A stretch of 64,000 bases of DNA from Azovibrio restrictus DSM 23866 (GTDB lineage: Bacteria; Pseudomonadota; Gammaproteobacteria; Burkholderiales; Rhodocyclaceae): the NCBI RefSeq assembly GCF_000429665.1, contig NZ_AUCH01000008.1, positions 1-64,000 on the forward strand. The letters are read 5' to 3'. This document shows positions 1 to 7,074 of this stretch, piece by piece. The stretch's first letter is position 1, and each line of letters begins with the position of its first letter. Below the pieces are notes generated by a model. The model made no database searches and was not told where the DNA came from. It was given only the letters and a program-made list of their open reading frames with translations. The position numbers and the translations under genes are program-made.

Positions 1-317
1 AGAAACTGAGTCGTACCGCCTTTGCCATTGCCGGCTGAAAGGAAACCCCATGTTCCTGTTGTTTCCCCTCCCGCGTTTGCTTTGAGACTGATCGCCCATC
101 ATGGCTAAACGGATCGCACCGACACGGATTGACGCCGATAACTCTTCCGGCAGCTTGCCTGCCGCTTGTACCGATTGGCGCACCGTGAGCAGATTCCATG
201 TCGGCACGGGTCATAGAGAACCCACACCAGATGCCGGATATACGACTGCATGCGCTTTCCAGCTGCCAAACCTATCGTTCAGTTTCCTTGATTTCCGGGG
301 GAGTCCATATACGAATT
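1..317. other. left edge of accessory island, no gene supported
   Basis: No recognisable gene was found here. On the minus strand an open frame starts at an ATG at 214 and runs without a stop to the window edge, but its 71 residues match nothing I know. A 73-residue plus-strand frame (101-322) ends inside the cassette recombination core and looks like chance. The base composition is less GC-rich than the chromosome beyond 4.6 kb, as in the neighbouring cassettes. The sequence could be a further cassette or other inserted DNA that displaced the far end of the third cassette. Confidence 0.35.
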
Positions 318-324
318 GTTAGAG
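318..324 (-). other. attC half site (inverse core) of the third integron cassette
   Basis: On the minus strand this reads CTCTAAC, the same inverse-core heptamer seen at the complete attC at 698-793, and it overlaps the stop codon of the third cassette gene, as is common in cassettes. A matching partner arm and GTTRRRY core were not found further left, so this attC appears truncated or replaced. Confidence 0.45.
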
Positions 325-690
325 CTCACCTGTAGTTCCATGGTGTTTGATTAACAAAGCATTCCAAGGCGCTAGAGCAGGGCTATCGTCATCTACATTA
401 ACGCCCATAAGTGCTTTGCGCATTTTCTCAGACCTCTCGGCAATTTCAGCAATGGCTGGAACTGCTGTGGTGGGGAACCGGTAAACAAGGTCTTCCAAGG
501 GGCCGGCGGCAATGCAATCTCTACTGAACGCCGTAGGTGCGGACTCGATCAACTTTTCCGTGATTCGCAAGCCGCTATTCAAATCATGGCACATTGAGTC
601 CACCTCCTGCCATACCCAAAAGTCCTCATCAGCCCTGGTTTGCTGGAAGTGGTAGTAAGCGCGGATGATTTCTTCGTCCGTGAAGGGCAT
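319..690 (-). CDS. DUF6869-like protein, third integron cassette
   Basis: This encodes a 123-residue soluble protein. The pattern of an N-terminal helix ending in FWVWQEVDSM, then a central AAGPLEDLV segment and an arginine/glutamate-rich C-terminal helix, matches what I recall of the DUF6869 family, often found as lone small genes in mobile contexts. Its function is unknown. The ATG lies only about 13 bases after the GTTAGAG core of the preceding attC and the stop codon is inside the next core, which is the compact layout of a gene cassette. It would be transcribed from the cassette promoter near attI together with the two genes to its right. The family call rests on remembered sequence pattern alone. 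Confidence 0.65.
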   Translation of the reverse strand: MPFTDEEIIRAYYHFQQTRADEDFWVWQEVDSMCHDLNSGLRITEKLIESAPTAFSRDCIAAGPLEDLVYRFPTTAVPAIAEIAERSEKMRKALMGVNVDDDSPALAPWNALLIKHHGTTGEL

Positions 691-697
691 TTTTGAG

Positions 698-793
698 CTC
701 TAACGTGCTAGCTCAGGGGCGACCGGAGGCCGCAGGCCGGAGGGAACCGAGAAGCGCAGCTTCTCGGGCGTCCCCTGGAGCGGCGGGTTAGAG
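698..793 (-). other. attC: attC recombination site of cassette 2
   Basis: Read on the minus strand, a CTCTAAC inverse core (793-787) and a GTTAGAG core (704-698) bound a roughly 96-base imperfect palindrome. The inner arms CCAGGGGACG and CGCCCCTGAGC can pair with unpaired extra bases, the feature that lets integron integrases choose the bottom strand. The central part forms a further hairpin. The site lies between cassette genes 2 and 3. Confidence 0.75.
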
Positions 794-835
794 CCCGCTT
801 GCCGGCAACCACGAACGGCGACAATGCAACCTCCA

Positions 836-1192
836 TTAGTCTTCAAGTTGAAGCCCATGCTTTCCCTCGAATATCTTGCGAAGAGCATCACAAAGATTAT
901 CTCGTTCTGGCCCTTCAATGCCGAGGAGACCTATGGTGTAACTCGTGTGGCCGTCGAGGTGGGCCGCAAGCGACTTGTCTAGGATGACATTTAGTGTCGA
1001 GCCTCGCAGTTTCACCGAAAGGTCGCCAACCTTGTGGTTGATTTGGTCAAGAACCATCACTTCAATCTCGTCTTCCTCGGGGAATCTGGATAGTGAGAAG
1101 CAGTAGTTCCTCTCCCTGTCAAAGCAATAGACCAGCGCCATCTGGTATTGCTCGTCAAAGGCCGATGCTGACACGGTGGCATTGAGGTGCAT
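836..1192 (-). CDS. hypothetical protein, second integron cassette
   Basis: A 118-residue soluble protein of unknown function. It has no signal peptide or membrane segment. The N-terminal half is predicted to be mostly beta strand (alternating hydrophobic pattern around EIEVMVLDQI and LNVILDK), and the C-terminus is a charged helix. The ATG follows the GTTAGAG core of the upstream attC by about 6 bases, leaving little room for a ribosome binding site. That is usual for cassette genes, which often depend on translation coupling or leaderless starts. The lower GC content than the chromosomal genes beyond 4.6 kb is consistent with capture from elsewhere. I do not recognise a family. Confidence 0.6.
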   Translation of the reverse strand: MHLNATVSASAFDEQYQMALVYCFDRERNYCFSLSRFPEEDEIEVMVLDQINHKVGDLSVKLRGSTLNVILDKSLAAHLDGHTSYTIGLLGIEGPERDNLCDALRKIFEGKHGLQLED

Positions 1193-1198
1193 GAAGGG

Positions 1199-1265
1199 CT
1201 CTAACGTCTGAATTCACCGGCCTGCGCGGCTTTTCGCGCAGGTCCGGTGGAATGATGGGTTGGGC
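1199..1265 (-). other. attC: attC recombination site of cassette 1
   Basis: On the minus strand the site begins with GCCCAAC (1265-1259), a perfect RYYYAAC inverse core, and ends with GTTAGAG (1205-1199). Between them the arms CATTCCACCGG and CCGGTGAATTC pair with bulged bases, and the centre CCTGCGCG/CGCGCAGG forms a tight hairpin with a short loop. At 67 bases it is a compact attC. This is the clearest integron site in the window. Confidence 0.88.
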
Positions 1266-1296
1266 ATCGGGTGTTCATCTGCGTGGAGAGCCGTGA

Positions 1297-2481
1297 CTAC
1301 CAGTCCATGTCAGCTGCGCGATCGAACTCGCCCGAGAGATGGCGTACAAATTCCTCCATATCCTCGACCGAATTCATCGCCCGCGAGTAGGTGCCGTCGT
1401 GCACATAGGTAAGGATCAAAGGAAGCTCACTCTGCTGTATGTATCGCTCAGCAGGTGCTCGCCCGCCCGACCAGAGGTAAGCAATGAAATCCTCCATCGC
1501 TATGAAAGCGGCAGACGCATCAAAGCTCAGCCCGTGGCCCAGTTTGAACTTGCGACTGCCGACTTTGTGGGGAAGTAGAACAGGTACAGCACCCGCGCCC
1601 GAGTGGAAATAGAAGGCTTCGCCTTGCTTTCCAAAGGCACCATGAGCGACGTAGTTTCTCAATTCTTTGCGAAGTGAAACCAAGCGGTCGTAATGGGTCT
1701 TGGCGTTTGAATCGGCCAAGTCTAGAGCCGACTGAAACTTCACCGACCAGTCTGCTTCGGCCATTTCAGTTACCTCTGTTGCTGTCGATCTTCTCCCAGT
1801 CATGAGAGCAACGTGAATGAAGATGTGTTCCGTCCAGGCGAAGAATGCCTCGACCGCGGAAATAGCTAGCCAGTTACTTTCGGCAATCAGATGAAATGCA
1901 GGGAATGATGATTGCGTCCATGTTCCCCCACCGGGGGTCGTGCCTTGCGTTACGACACGCTCCGTCTTACGCCTCTCATACTCGTCGCGCTTGGCGTGGT
2001 AGGAGTCGCGCAAGAATTCGTATCTCCCATAAAGGGAAGAAGCGTTGTTGACCACGTTCACTTCCGACCGCGACACGGATTCGCCAGCTAGCCATTCAAA
2101 GAAGGGCTGTGCGGCACGGACAGCCTTTTGAATTCGGATAACAAGTTGGTGTGCCGCAGCCTCGTCGCGTTCTACGTCTTGTGCGAAGACGCCAAGACCC
2201 ATCTTTCGATGTTCAATCAGAAATCCACGACCATTCCAATCGACCGCAACAGACCAAGCGGTCTTTTCCCACTTTCCGGCGTGAGGGAAGCCGAGCAAGT
2301 CTACAAGAAGGAAGTACACGAGGTAATACGGCGGCAAATCTCGGCCAGCGTTGGTCCGCCGTGCAAGAAATAGCGTCTTGGGATCGTGTTCCGTCGACGA
2401 ATCGAGCGGCTTGAGAGGTTGAATAGCGCGTAGCGCCTTCTCTCGAATCGCCTCAAGTTCTGTCGGAAGTGGAGATTTCAA
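1297..2481 (-). CDS. hypothetical protein with HEPN-like motif, first integron cassette
   Basis: A 394-residue soluble protein starting at a TTG codon (2481), about 34 bases after the attI/cassette core. I do not recognise the whole family. In a helical region (about residues 200-285) it contains RNYVAH at residues 275-280, matching the R-N-x3-H active-site pattern of HEPN RNases, preceded by LRKEL on the same helix as is common in that fold. Other HEPN proteins act in toxin-antitoxin, abortive infection or CRISPR settings, but none of those partners is present here. As the first cassette it is closest to the cassette promoter and would be the best expressed. It is also much longer than most cassette genes. 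The HEPN assignment is inference from one motif and helical context. Confidence 0.6.
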   Translation of the reverse strand: MKSPLPTELEAIREKALRAIQPLKPLDSSTEHDPKTLFLARRTNAGRDLPPYYLVYFLLVDLLGFPHAGKWEKTAWSVAVDWNGRGFLIEHRKMGLGVFAQDVERDEAAAHQLVIRIQKAVRAAQPFFEWLAGESVSRSEVNVVNNASSLYGRYEFLRDSYHAKRDEYERRKTERVVTQGTTPGGGTWTQSSFPAFHLIAESNWLAISAVEAFFAWTEHIFIHVALMTGRRSTATEVTEMAEADWSVKFQSALDLADSNAKTHYDRLVSLRKELRNYVAHGAFGKQGEAFYFHSGAGAVPVLLPHKVGSRKFKLGHGLSFDASAAFIAMEDFIAYLWSGGRAPAERYIQQSELPLILTYVHDGTYSRAMNSVEDMEEFVRHLSGEFDRAADMDW

Positions 2482-2514
2482 GGCCGCCTACGAGTCGCAG
2501 TGGTAGATGTCGAT

Positions 2515-2814
2515 GCCCAACGTGAAGTGGACGGCATATTCGCCGTGTATGCTGGAATGCCGCCATCTATCCTGGACGACGTGTCAGTAGCGAAGGGCGG
2601 GCCAGAGTGGGCTTGGGCGGAGTTACCCCACATATTTCCCAGGATGGACGGCGCTTGAACATGGCGCCGTACCTGGATATCAGGCGTGGCCGCCGCATAT
2701 GCCGGCTTCCTGCCGCATACGCTGGCGAACAGGGCTCTCTCAAAGTCTCTTGTCATGTCGGCAAAGATGGAATACTGTTTTTATATACAGTGGACATCGA
2801 TCGGCAGGTACGGC
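2515..2814 (-). promoter_or_regulatory. attI: attI site and likely cassette promoter region
   Basis: On the minus strand GTTGGGC (2521-2515) fits the GTTRRRY core where cassettes are inserted, and it is the junction between the first cassette and the sequence ahead of the integrase gene. The 300 bases up to the integrase ATG contain no supported gene. In known integrons this stretch holds attI and the Pc promoter that reads into the cassettes. I could not pick out a convincing -35/-10 pair for Pc. Confidence 0.6.
2775..2790 (+). promoter_or_regulatory. LexA box (SOS operator) of the integron integrase
   Basis: The sequence is CTGT, eight A/T bases, ACAG, flanked by TA and TG, differing from the 20-base Escherichia coli consensus at three positions. 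It ends 24 bases before the integrase ATG, where LexA would block the promoter. LexA control of integron integrases is established for class 1 and Vibrio integrons, so here it links cassette shuffling to DNA damage. Confidence 0.88.
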
Positions 2815-3781
2815 ATGGAACTGAATCAATCATCGACCTTGCTGGGGCGGGTTCGGGAAGTCATCCGCTACAAGCACTACAGCATAAGGACGGAGCGCTG
2901 TTATGTCGAGTGGGTGCGTCGGTTCGTGGCTTTTCATGGGCGGCGTCACCCCAGGGAGATGGGGGCTGATGAAGTCCGGGCGTTTCTCGGGCATCTGGCG
3001 GCGGATTTACAGGTGGCGGCGTCGACGCATCAGCAGGCTTTGTCGGCGCTGCTTTTTCTGTATCGCGATGTGCTCGGCGTCGATCTACCCTGGCTGACCA
3101 ATCTGGATCGGCCAAAGAAGCCGAAGCGGACCCCCGTCGTGCTGTCGCGCGGCGAGGTCGAGCGCCTGCTGGCGGCGATGGACGGGACGCATGCGCTGAT
3201 GGCCCGTCTTCTCTACGGGACCGGGATGCGTTTGATGGAATGCGTGCGGCTGCGGGTCAAGGATGTCGATTTCGAGCGCAGCGAGTTGACCGTGCGTCAC
3301 GGCAAGGGCGGCAAGGATAGGCTGACGGTGTTGCCAAAGTCCTTGATGGCGTCTTTGCGGGCGCATCTGCTCCGGGTGCGTAATTTGTGGGAGCAGGATG
3401 CGGCAGCCGGACGGCCGGGGGTGGAAATGCCGGAGGCGCTGGCGCGCAAGTACCCCGCTGCGCCCAAATCCTGGGGCTGGTTCTGGGTGTTTCCGGCGCG
3501 CGAGTTGTCGACCGATCCGCATCGAGCGTCGTCACCATACGCATGAGCAGGCGCTGCAGCGGGCGATCAAGGTGGCGGTCAGGCTGGCGGGTATTGCCAA
3601 GCCGGCCACGACGCATACGCTGCGCCATTCCTTCGCTACCCACCTGCTGGAGTCGGGCTACGACATCCGTACCGTTCAGGAGCTCCTGGGTCACTCGGAC
3701 GTGTCCACCACGATGATTTATACCCATGTGCTCAATCGCGGCGGGCGGGGGGTATTGTCGCCGCTGGATACGGTGCATTGA
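2815..3781 (+). pseudogene. intI: integron integrase (IntI), frameshifted
   Basis: A tyrosine recombinase that would exchange cassettes at attI/attC. Frame one (from ATG 2815) carries the N-terminal SAM-like domain, the catalytic Arg139 in GTGMRL and Lys167 in HGKGG, and the integron-specific insertion around residues 205-235 (RKYP, WFWVF). After codon 235 (3517-3519) the reading frame shifts; from 3521 the second frame continues IERRHHTHEQ and holds HTLRH, LLGHSD and the nucleophile in MIYTHV. Compared with the usual DPRSGI sequence, about three residues are missing, which fits an 8-base deletion. All catalytic residues survive across the two frames, so the loss looks recent. The +frame ATG at 2815 is chosen because it starts the conserved N-terminus 24 bases after the LexA box. 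A sequencing error is possible. Confidence 0.88.
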
Positions 3782-3942
3782 TCCCGATTCCCCGCGCTCG
3801 GACGTTTAGTCACGCCGGTGTTCATGACTTCCGGATTGCCTCTAGTACCATGTCCGGGGCACGATACCCCGCCCATCAATCCGTCGGCCGCTAGGCGATA
3901 GAGCCGCGTAGCGCCATTGATTGCGAAAGGTAGACCACACAA

Positions 3943-4482
3943 ATGGATCCTCTTCTTCCTGAACGTATTGAAACCACGCGGCTGATTTTGCGTCCGCCTG
4001 TGCCGCAAGATGCCGAGATCATTTTTGCCGCGTACTGCCAGGATCCTCTGGTTTGTCGCTACATGGTCTGGGTTCCCCATGCGTCTGTTGAAGTAACCCG
4101 CCAGTTCATCGGCTGGTGCATGGGCGCATGGGATAGCGGTTCTGTGTTTCCATACATGCTAGTCCGCAAGAGCGATGCTCAAGTCCTGGGGATGCTCGAC
4201 GCCCGCGCCACGGACCATGGATTGAACATCGGCTATGTCCTGGCGCGGGAGCACTGGGGTCAGGGTCATGTGCCCGAGGCCGTTCGGGGGCTTGCTGAAA
4301 TCGCGCTGTCGCGGCCAACGGTGTTTCGCATCGAAGCCACCTGCGATGTGGAAAACCATCCATCAGCCCGTGTTCTCGAGAAAAGCGGTTTTGTCAGGGA
4401 GGGTCGGCTCGCGCGCTATACGGTGCATCCCAACCTGTCACCCGAGCCGCGCGACTGCTGGATGTATGCGAGGCTGCGGTAA
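3943..4482 (+). CDS. GNAT-family N-acetyltransferase (RimJ/RimL type)
   Basis: This encodes 179 residues, normal for the RimJ/RimL branch of GNAT enzymes that transfer acetyl from acetyl-CoA to amino groups of proteins or small molecules. The N-terminus carries ETTRLILRPP, the typical first strand, followed by the acetyl-CoA-binding segment around residues 100-115 (YVLAREHWGQGHVPEA, a variant of the Q/RxxGxG/A loop) and the late NHPSARVLEKSGF motif. The substrate is unknown. It stands alone between the broken integrase and a terminator, with 160 bases of non-coding sequence upstream, and may belong to the accessory island. The same-strand integrase is dead, so it needs its own promoter. Confidence 0.88.
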   Translation: MDPLLPERIETTRLILRPPVPQDAEIIFAAYCQDPLVCRYMVWVPHASVEVTRQFIGWCMGAWDSGSVFPYMLVRKSDAQVLGMLDARATDHGLNIGYVLAREHWGQGHVPEAVRGLAEIALSRPTVFRIEATCDVENHPSARVLEKSGFVREGRLARYTVHPNLSPEPRDCWMYARLR

Positions 4483-4554
4483 CGGGGGCTCTACCTGGAA
4501 AACGGGGGGCGGCGAAGTCACCCTTCTGCTCGTATCCTGACCTGCCCCAAATGC

Positions 4555-4587
4555 AAGAGCCCGGAAGGCTTGCCTTTCCGGGCTCTT
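4555..4587. terminator. bidirectional hairpin terminator
   Basis: A strong inverted repeat (AAGAGCCCGGAA and its complement TTCCGGGCTCTT) with a short loop lies between the converging acetyltransferase and small coiled-coil genes. It could end both transcripts. The run of T after it is weak on either strand. Confidence 0.7.
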
Positions 4588-4618
4588 GGTTCTGGGCTGA
4601 TCCGGCTTGATGGGAGGT

Positions 4619-4789
4619 TCAGGCCCCGAGGCTCTGGCGGATTTGCTGGCAGCGGCTCTTGAGCTGCAGCAGTTCTTCTATGCTTTGCCGCTGCTTCTGC
4701 TGGACGGCCTGGAGTTTGCGGGCTACCTGCCGGACGTTGTGGATGTAGTGGGAGAGGACGTCCTGGGGAATGGTGTTGTGGGTTTCCAT
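4619..4789 (-). CDS. small coiled-coil hypothetical protein
   Basis: A 56-residue, glutamine- and lysine-rich protein. From residue 8 onward heptad-like spacing of Val, Leu and Ile (VRQVARKLQAVQQ, IEELLQLKSRC) predicts one long coiled-coil helix. No family is recognised. The ATG at 4789 is preferred over a more distal one because GGGA lies about 9 bases before it and the N-terminal extension is low in structure. A promoter region is shared with the divergent membrane protein gene at 4969. It could be a chance frame, but the codon use and terminator placement favour a real gene. Confidence 0.5.
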   Translation of the reverse strand: METHNTIPQDVLSHYIHNVRQVARKLQAVQQKQRQSIEELLQLKSRCQQIRQSLGA

Positions 4790-4968
4790 GATCGCTGTTC
4801 CCGGGTGGGGGTTTTTCGTTTGGGACGGTTCCATTCTGAGAGCATGGAGGGGCTTGGGCTATCGGGGCGAAGCTGAATCAGGGGTAGGAATAACCCTACA
4901 ACAAAGGTGGTAAAGGCCGTGAGGCGGCTTCGGGTATGCTGTTCCCGGTCATGTATTGATGGGTCGCC

Positions 4969-5544
4969 ATGAAAAAGCATATCGACGAGCTGTTGCAGCG
5001 CATTCAGTCCCTGCAGGAGGAGCTGGAAGAGGAGTACCGCAAGCGGCGGGAGGACCTGGACGAGAAGCGGGCCCAGCTGGCGGAGGAGTTCCTGCGCACC
5101 CAGCGGCGCTACAAGATGGGGCTGTTCCGTTTCCTGGTGCGCAGCCGCTTCCTGGTGGTGCTGACGGCGCCGGTGATCTACGCCGGCTGGATTCCCTTCC
5201 TGCTGATGGATCTGTTCGTGACCCTGTACCAGTACATCTGCTTCCCCATTTACCGGATTCCCCGGGTGAAGCGTTCCGATTACGTGGTGCTGGACCGGGG
5301 CGAGCTGCCCTATCTGAACCTGGTGGAGAAGTTCAACTGTTTTTACTGCTCCTACGGCAACGGGGTGGCGGCTTATGTCCGGGAGGTGGCGGCGCGTACC
5401 GAGCAGTACTGGTGCCCGATCAAGCACGCCCGGCGTATCCGGGGGGCCCACGGGCGTTATCCCCAGTTCTTCGATTACGGTGATGCGGAGGCTTTCCGCC
5501 AGGGGGTGGAGCGCTTGCGCCGCCAGTACCGGGATGACGACTAG
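4969..5544 (+). CDS. conserved membrane-associated protein with Cys motif
   Basis: A 191-residue protein with three parts. Residues 1-45 form a highly charged coiled coil. Residues 50-90 contain one or two hydrophobic segments (FLVVLTAPVIYAGWIPFLLMDLFVTLYQYICF). Residues 100-191 form a soluble domain with a CFYC motif and a later WCPIKHA, which could bind a metal or form disulfides. I recall similar uncharacterised proteins in betaproteobacteria but know no function. The final bases overlap the 3' end of the converging murB by 4 bases. The ATG at 4969 is followed by a typical lysine-rich start. Confidence 0.7.
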   Translation: MKKHIDELLQRIQSLQEELEEEYRKRREDLDEKRAQLAEEFLRTQRRYKMGLFRFLVRSRFLVVLTAPVIYAGWIPFLLMDLFVTLYQYICFPIYRIPRVKRSDYVVLDRGELPYLNLVEKFNCFYCSYGNGVAAYVREVAARTEQYWCPIKHARRIRGAHGRYPQFFDYGDAEAFRQGVERLRRQYRDDD

Positions 5545-6575
5545 AGGAACACGGGTTCCGGGCTGAGGTTCACCCCGAAGCGGGCCAGCACGGCTTCGCG
5601 CACGGCCCGGGTCAGGGCCTGCACGTCGCGGCTTTTGGCACCGCCCCGGTTCACCAGTACCAGGGCCTGCTGCTCGTACATGCCTACCGGGCCCAGGTTG
5701 CGCCCCTTCCAGCCGGCCTGTTCGATGAGCCAGCCGGCGGCCAGCTTGACCTGGCCGTCGGGCTGGGGATAGCGGGGCAGGCTGGGATGGGCGCTGGCCA
5801 GGGCTGCGGCCAGTTCGGCGCTGACCAGGGGGTTCTGGAAGAAGCTGCCGCTGTTGGGCAGCACGGCCGGGTCCGGCAGTTTCTTCTGGCGGATGGTGAT
5901 GACGGCCTGGGCCAGCTGCAGGGGCGTGGGGTTGTCTATGCCGCCGCGGGCCAGTTCGGCGGCCACTTCGCCGTAGCCGGTACGAGGCCGCCAGGCCTTG
6001 GGCAGGCGGAAGCAGACCCGGGTGATGGCGTAGCGGCCGGAGAGATGCCAGCCTTCCCGCTTGAACAGGCTGTCCCGGTAGGCGAAGGCGCAGTCGGCGG
6101 CGGAAAAGCGGATGCTCTTGCCGCTGTTCAGGTCCGTGGCTTCCAGGTGGTCGATGAGTTCTCCGGCTTCCAGGCCGTAGGCGCCGATGTTCTGGATCGG
6201 CGCAGCGCCGACGCTGCCGGGAATCAGGGAGAGGTTTTCCAGCCCCGGCCAGCCTTGGGCCAGGGTCCATTGCACGAAGTCGTGCCAGTTTTCTCCGGCG
6301 GCGGCGCTTACGTACCAGGCCTGGGGGTCTTCGCCCGCCAGTTGCCGGCCCGGGATGGCCATGGCGATCATCAGGCCGGGGAAGTCGCCGGTGAGCACCA
6401 GATTCGAGCCGCCGCCGAGCACGAAGCGGCGCCGGCCGGCCAGGTCCGGGTGACGGGCCAGTTCGGCCAGCTGTTCCGGCCGGGTGATGCGGGCGAGGAA
6501 TTCCGCCCGGGCGGGCAGGGCCAGGGTGGTGCTGGAGCCCAGGTCGGCCTGGGTCTGGATGTAGTCGGGGAGCAT
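5541..6575 (-). CDS. murB: UDP-N-acetylmuramate dehydrogenase
   Basis: MurB reduces UDP-GlcNAc-enolpyruvate to UDP-MurNAc with NADPH in the cytoplasmic stage of peptidoglycan synthesis. The protein (344 residues from this start) has the FAD-binding GGGSNLVL motif, the LIPGSVGAAPIQNIGAYG signature, the catalytic serine in NSGSFFQNP and the terminal glutamate in LSPEPVF, so it is the Escherichia coli-like type I form with the extra YRDSLFK loop. The ATG at 6575 is chosen because it lies one base after the stop codon of the upstream PACE gene; an in-frame extension upstream would run into that gene. Coupled translation with the PACE gene is likely. Confidence 0.95.
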   Translation of the reverse strand: MLPDYIQTQADLGSSTTLALPARAEFLARITRPEQLAELARHPDLAGRRRFVLGGGSNLVLTGDFPGLMIAMAIPGRQLAGEDPQAWYVSAAAGENWHDFVQWTLAQGWPGLENLSLIPGSVGAAPIQNIGAYGLEAGELIDHLEATDLNSGKSIRFSAADCAFAYRDSLFKREGWHLSGRYAITRVCFRLPKAWRPRTGYGEVAAELARGGIDNPTPLQLAQAVITIRQKKLPDPAVLPNSGSFFQNPLVSAELAAALASAHPSLPRYPQPDGQVKLAAGWLIEQAGWKGRNLGPVGMYEQQALVLVNRGGAKSRDVQALTRAVREAVLARFGVNLSPEPVFL

Positions 6576-6576
6576 G

Positions 6577-7017
6577 TCAGTCTGCCGCAGGGATGGGGAA
6601 GATCCGGTCATAGGCCAGGTTGAACAGGTAGGCGTAGCCGGCGTAGGTGAGGGCGAGGCCGATATCGGCCACCAGGGCGGTCCAGAAGTCCATGCCGGTC
6701 CAGGCCATGATCACCGGCAGGCTGAAGATCAACAGGCCGCCTTCGAAGCCCAGGGCGTGGGCGAGACGCAGCAGCTGGGGGCGCTGGTCGGCCCGGCGGC
6801 CGCTGAGGCGGCCTTCGAGCCAGTCGAAGGCGGTGCAGTAGGCGGCGTTCCAGAGGGCGGCGATCAGGGAGATGAAGGCCAGCAGCCCGGCGGATTCCAG
6901 CAGGGGCTCGCCGCTGGCCAGGGCGAACAGGGGGGTGATGAGGAACACGCCCACCAGTTCGAAGAGGATCACCTGGCGGATGCGGTCCGACAGGGAGCGC
7001 AGGGGAGGGGAATTCAT
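6577..7017 (-). CDS. PACE-family efflux transporter (BTP domains)
   Basis: A 146-residue inner-membrane protein with four predicted transmembrane helices arranged as two bacterial-transmembrane-pair repeats, the hallmark of PACE proton-driven exporters such as AceI, which pump biocides and short diamines. The first repeat carries DRIRQVILFELVGV with the membrane-embedded glutamate needed for coupling, and the second has the matching FEGGLLIFSLPVI segment. The WNAAYCTAFDWLEGR loop joins the halves. It is directly followed by murB with essentially no gap, which suggests a shared transcript without an obvious functional link. Confidence 0.85.
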   Translation of the reverse strand: MNSPPLRSLSDRIRQVILFELVGVFLITPLFALASGEPLLESAGLLAFISLIAALWNAAYCTAFDWLEGRLSGRRADQRPQLLRLAHALGFEGGLLIFSLPVIMAWTGMDFWTALVADIGLALTYAGYAYLFNLAYDRIFPIPAAD

Positions 7018-7074
7018 GCAGCGGTAAAAACAGGCAAAGGTGGGAGTGTGGCAGAGAATGCGGGCCAGGTGGGC

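Noticed and set aside
1..324. Group II intron at the left attC half site
   Set aside because: No maturase motif and no convincing 5' intron end adjacent to the core; a GTGCGCC near 176-182 on the minus strand is not placed at a suitable exon junction.
3500..3540. Programmed ribosomal frameshift in the integrase
   Set aside because: No slippery heptamer is present at the junction, and family comparison shows residues lost, which fits a deletion better.
3782..3942. A further attC or cassette to the right of the integrase
   Set aside because: No GTTRRRY core with a matching arm was found; the hairpin near 3860 is too short and has no cores.
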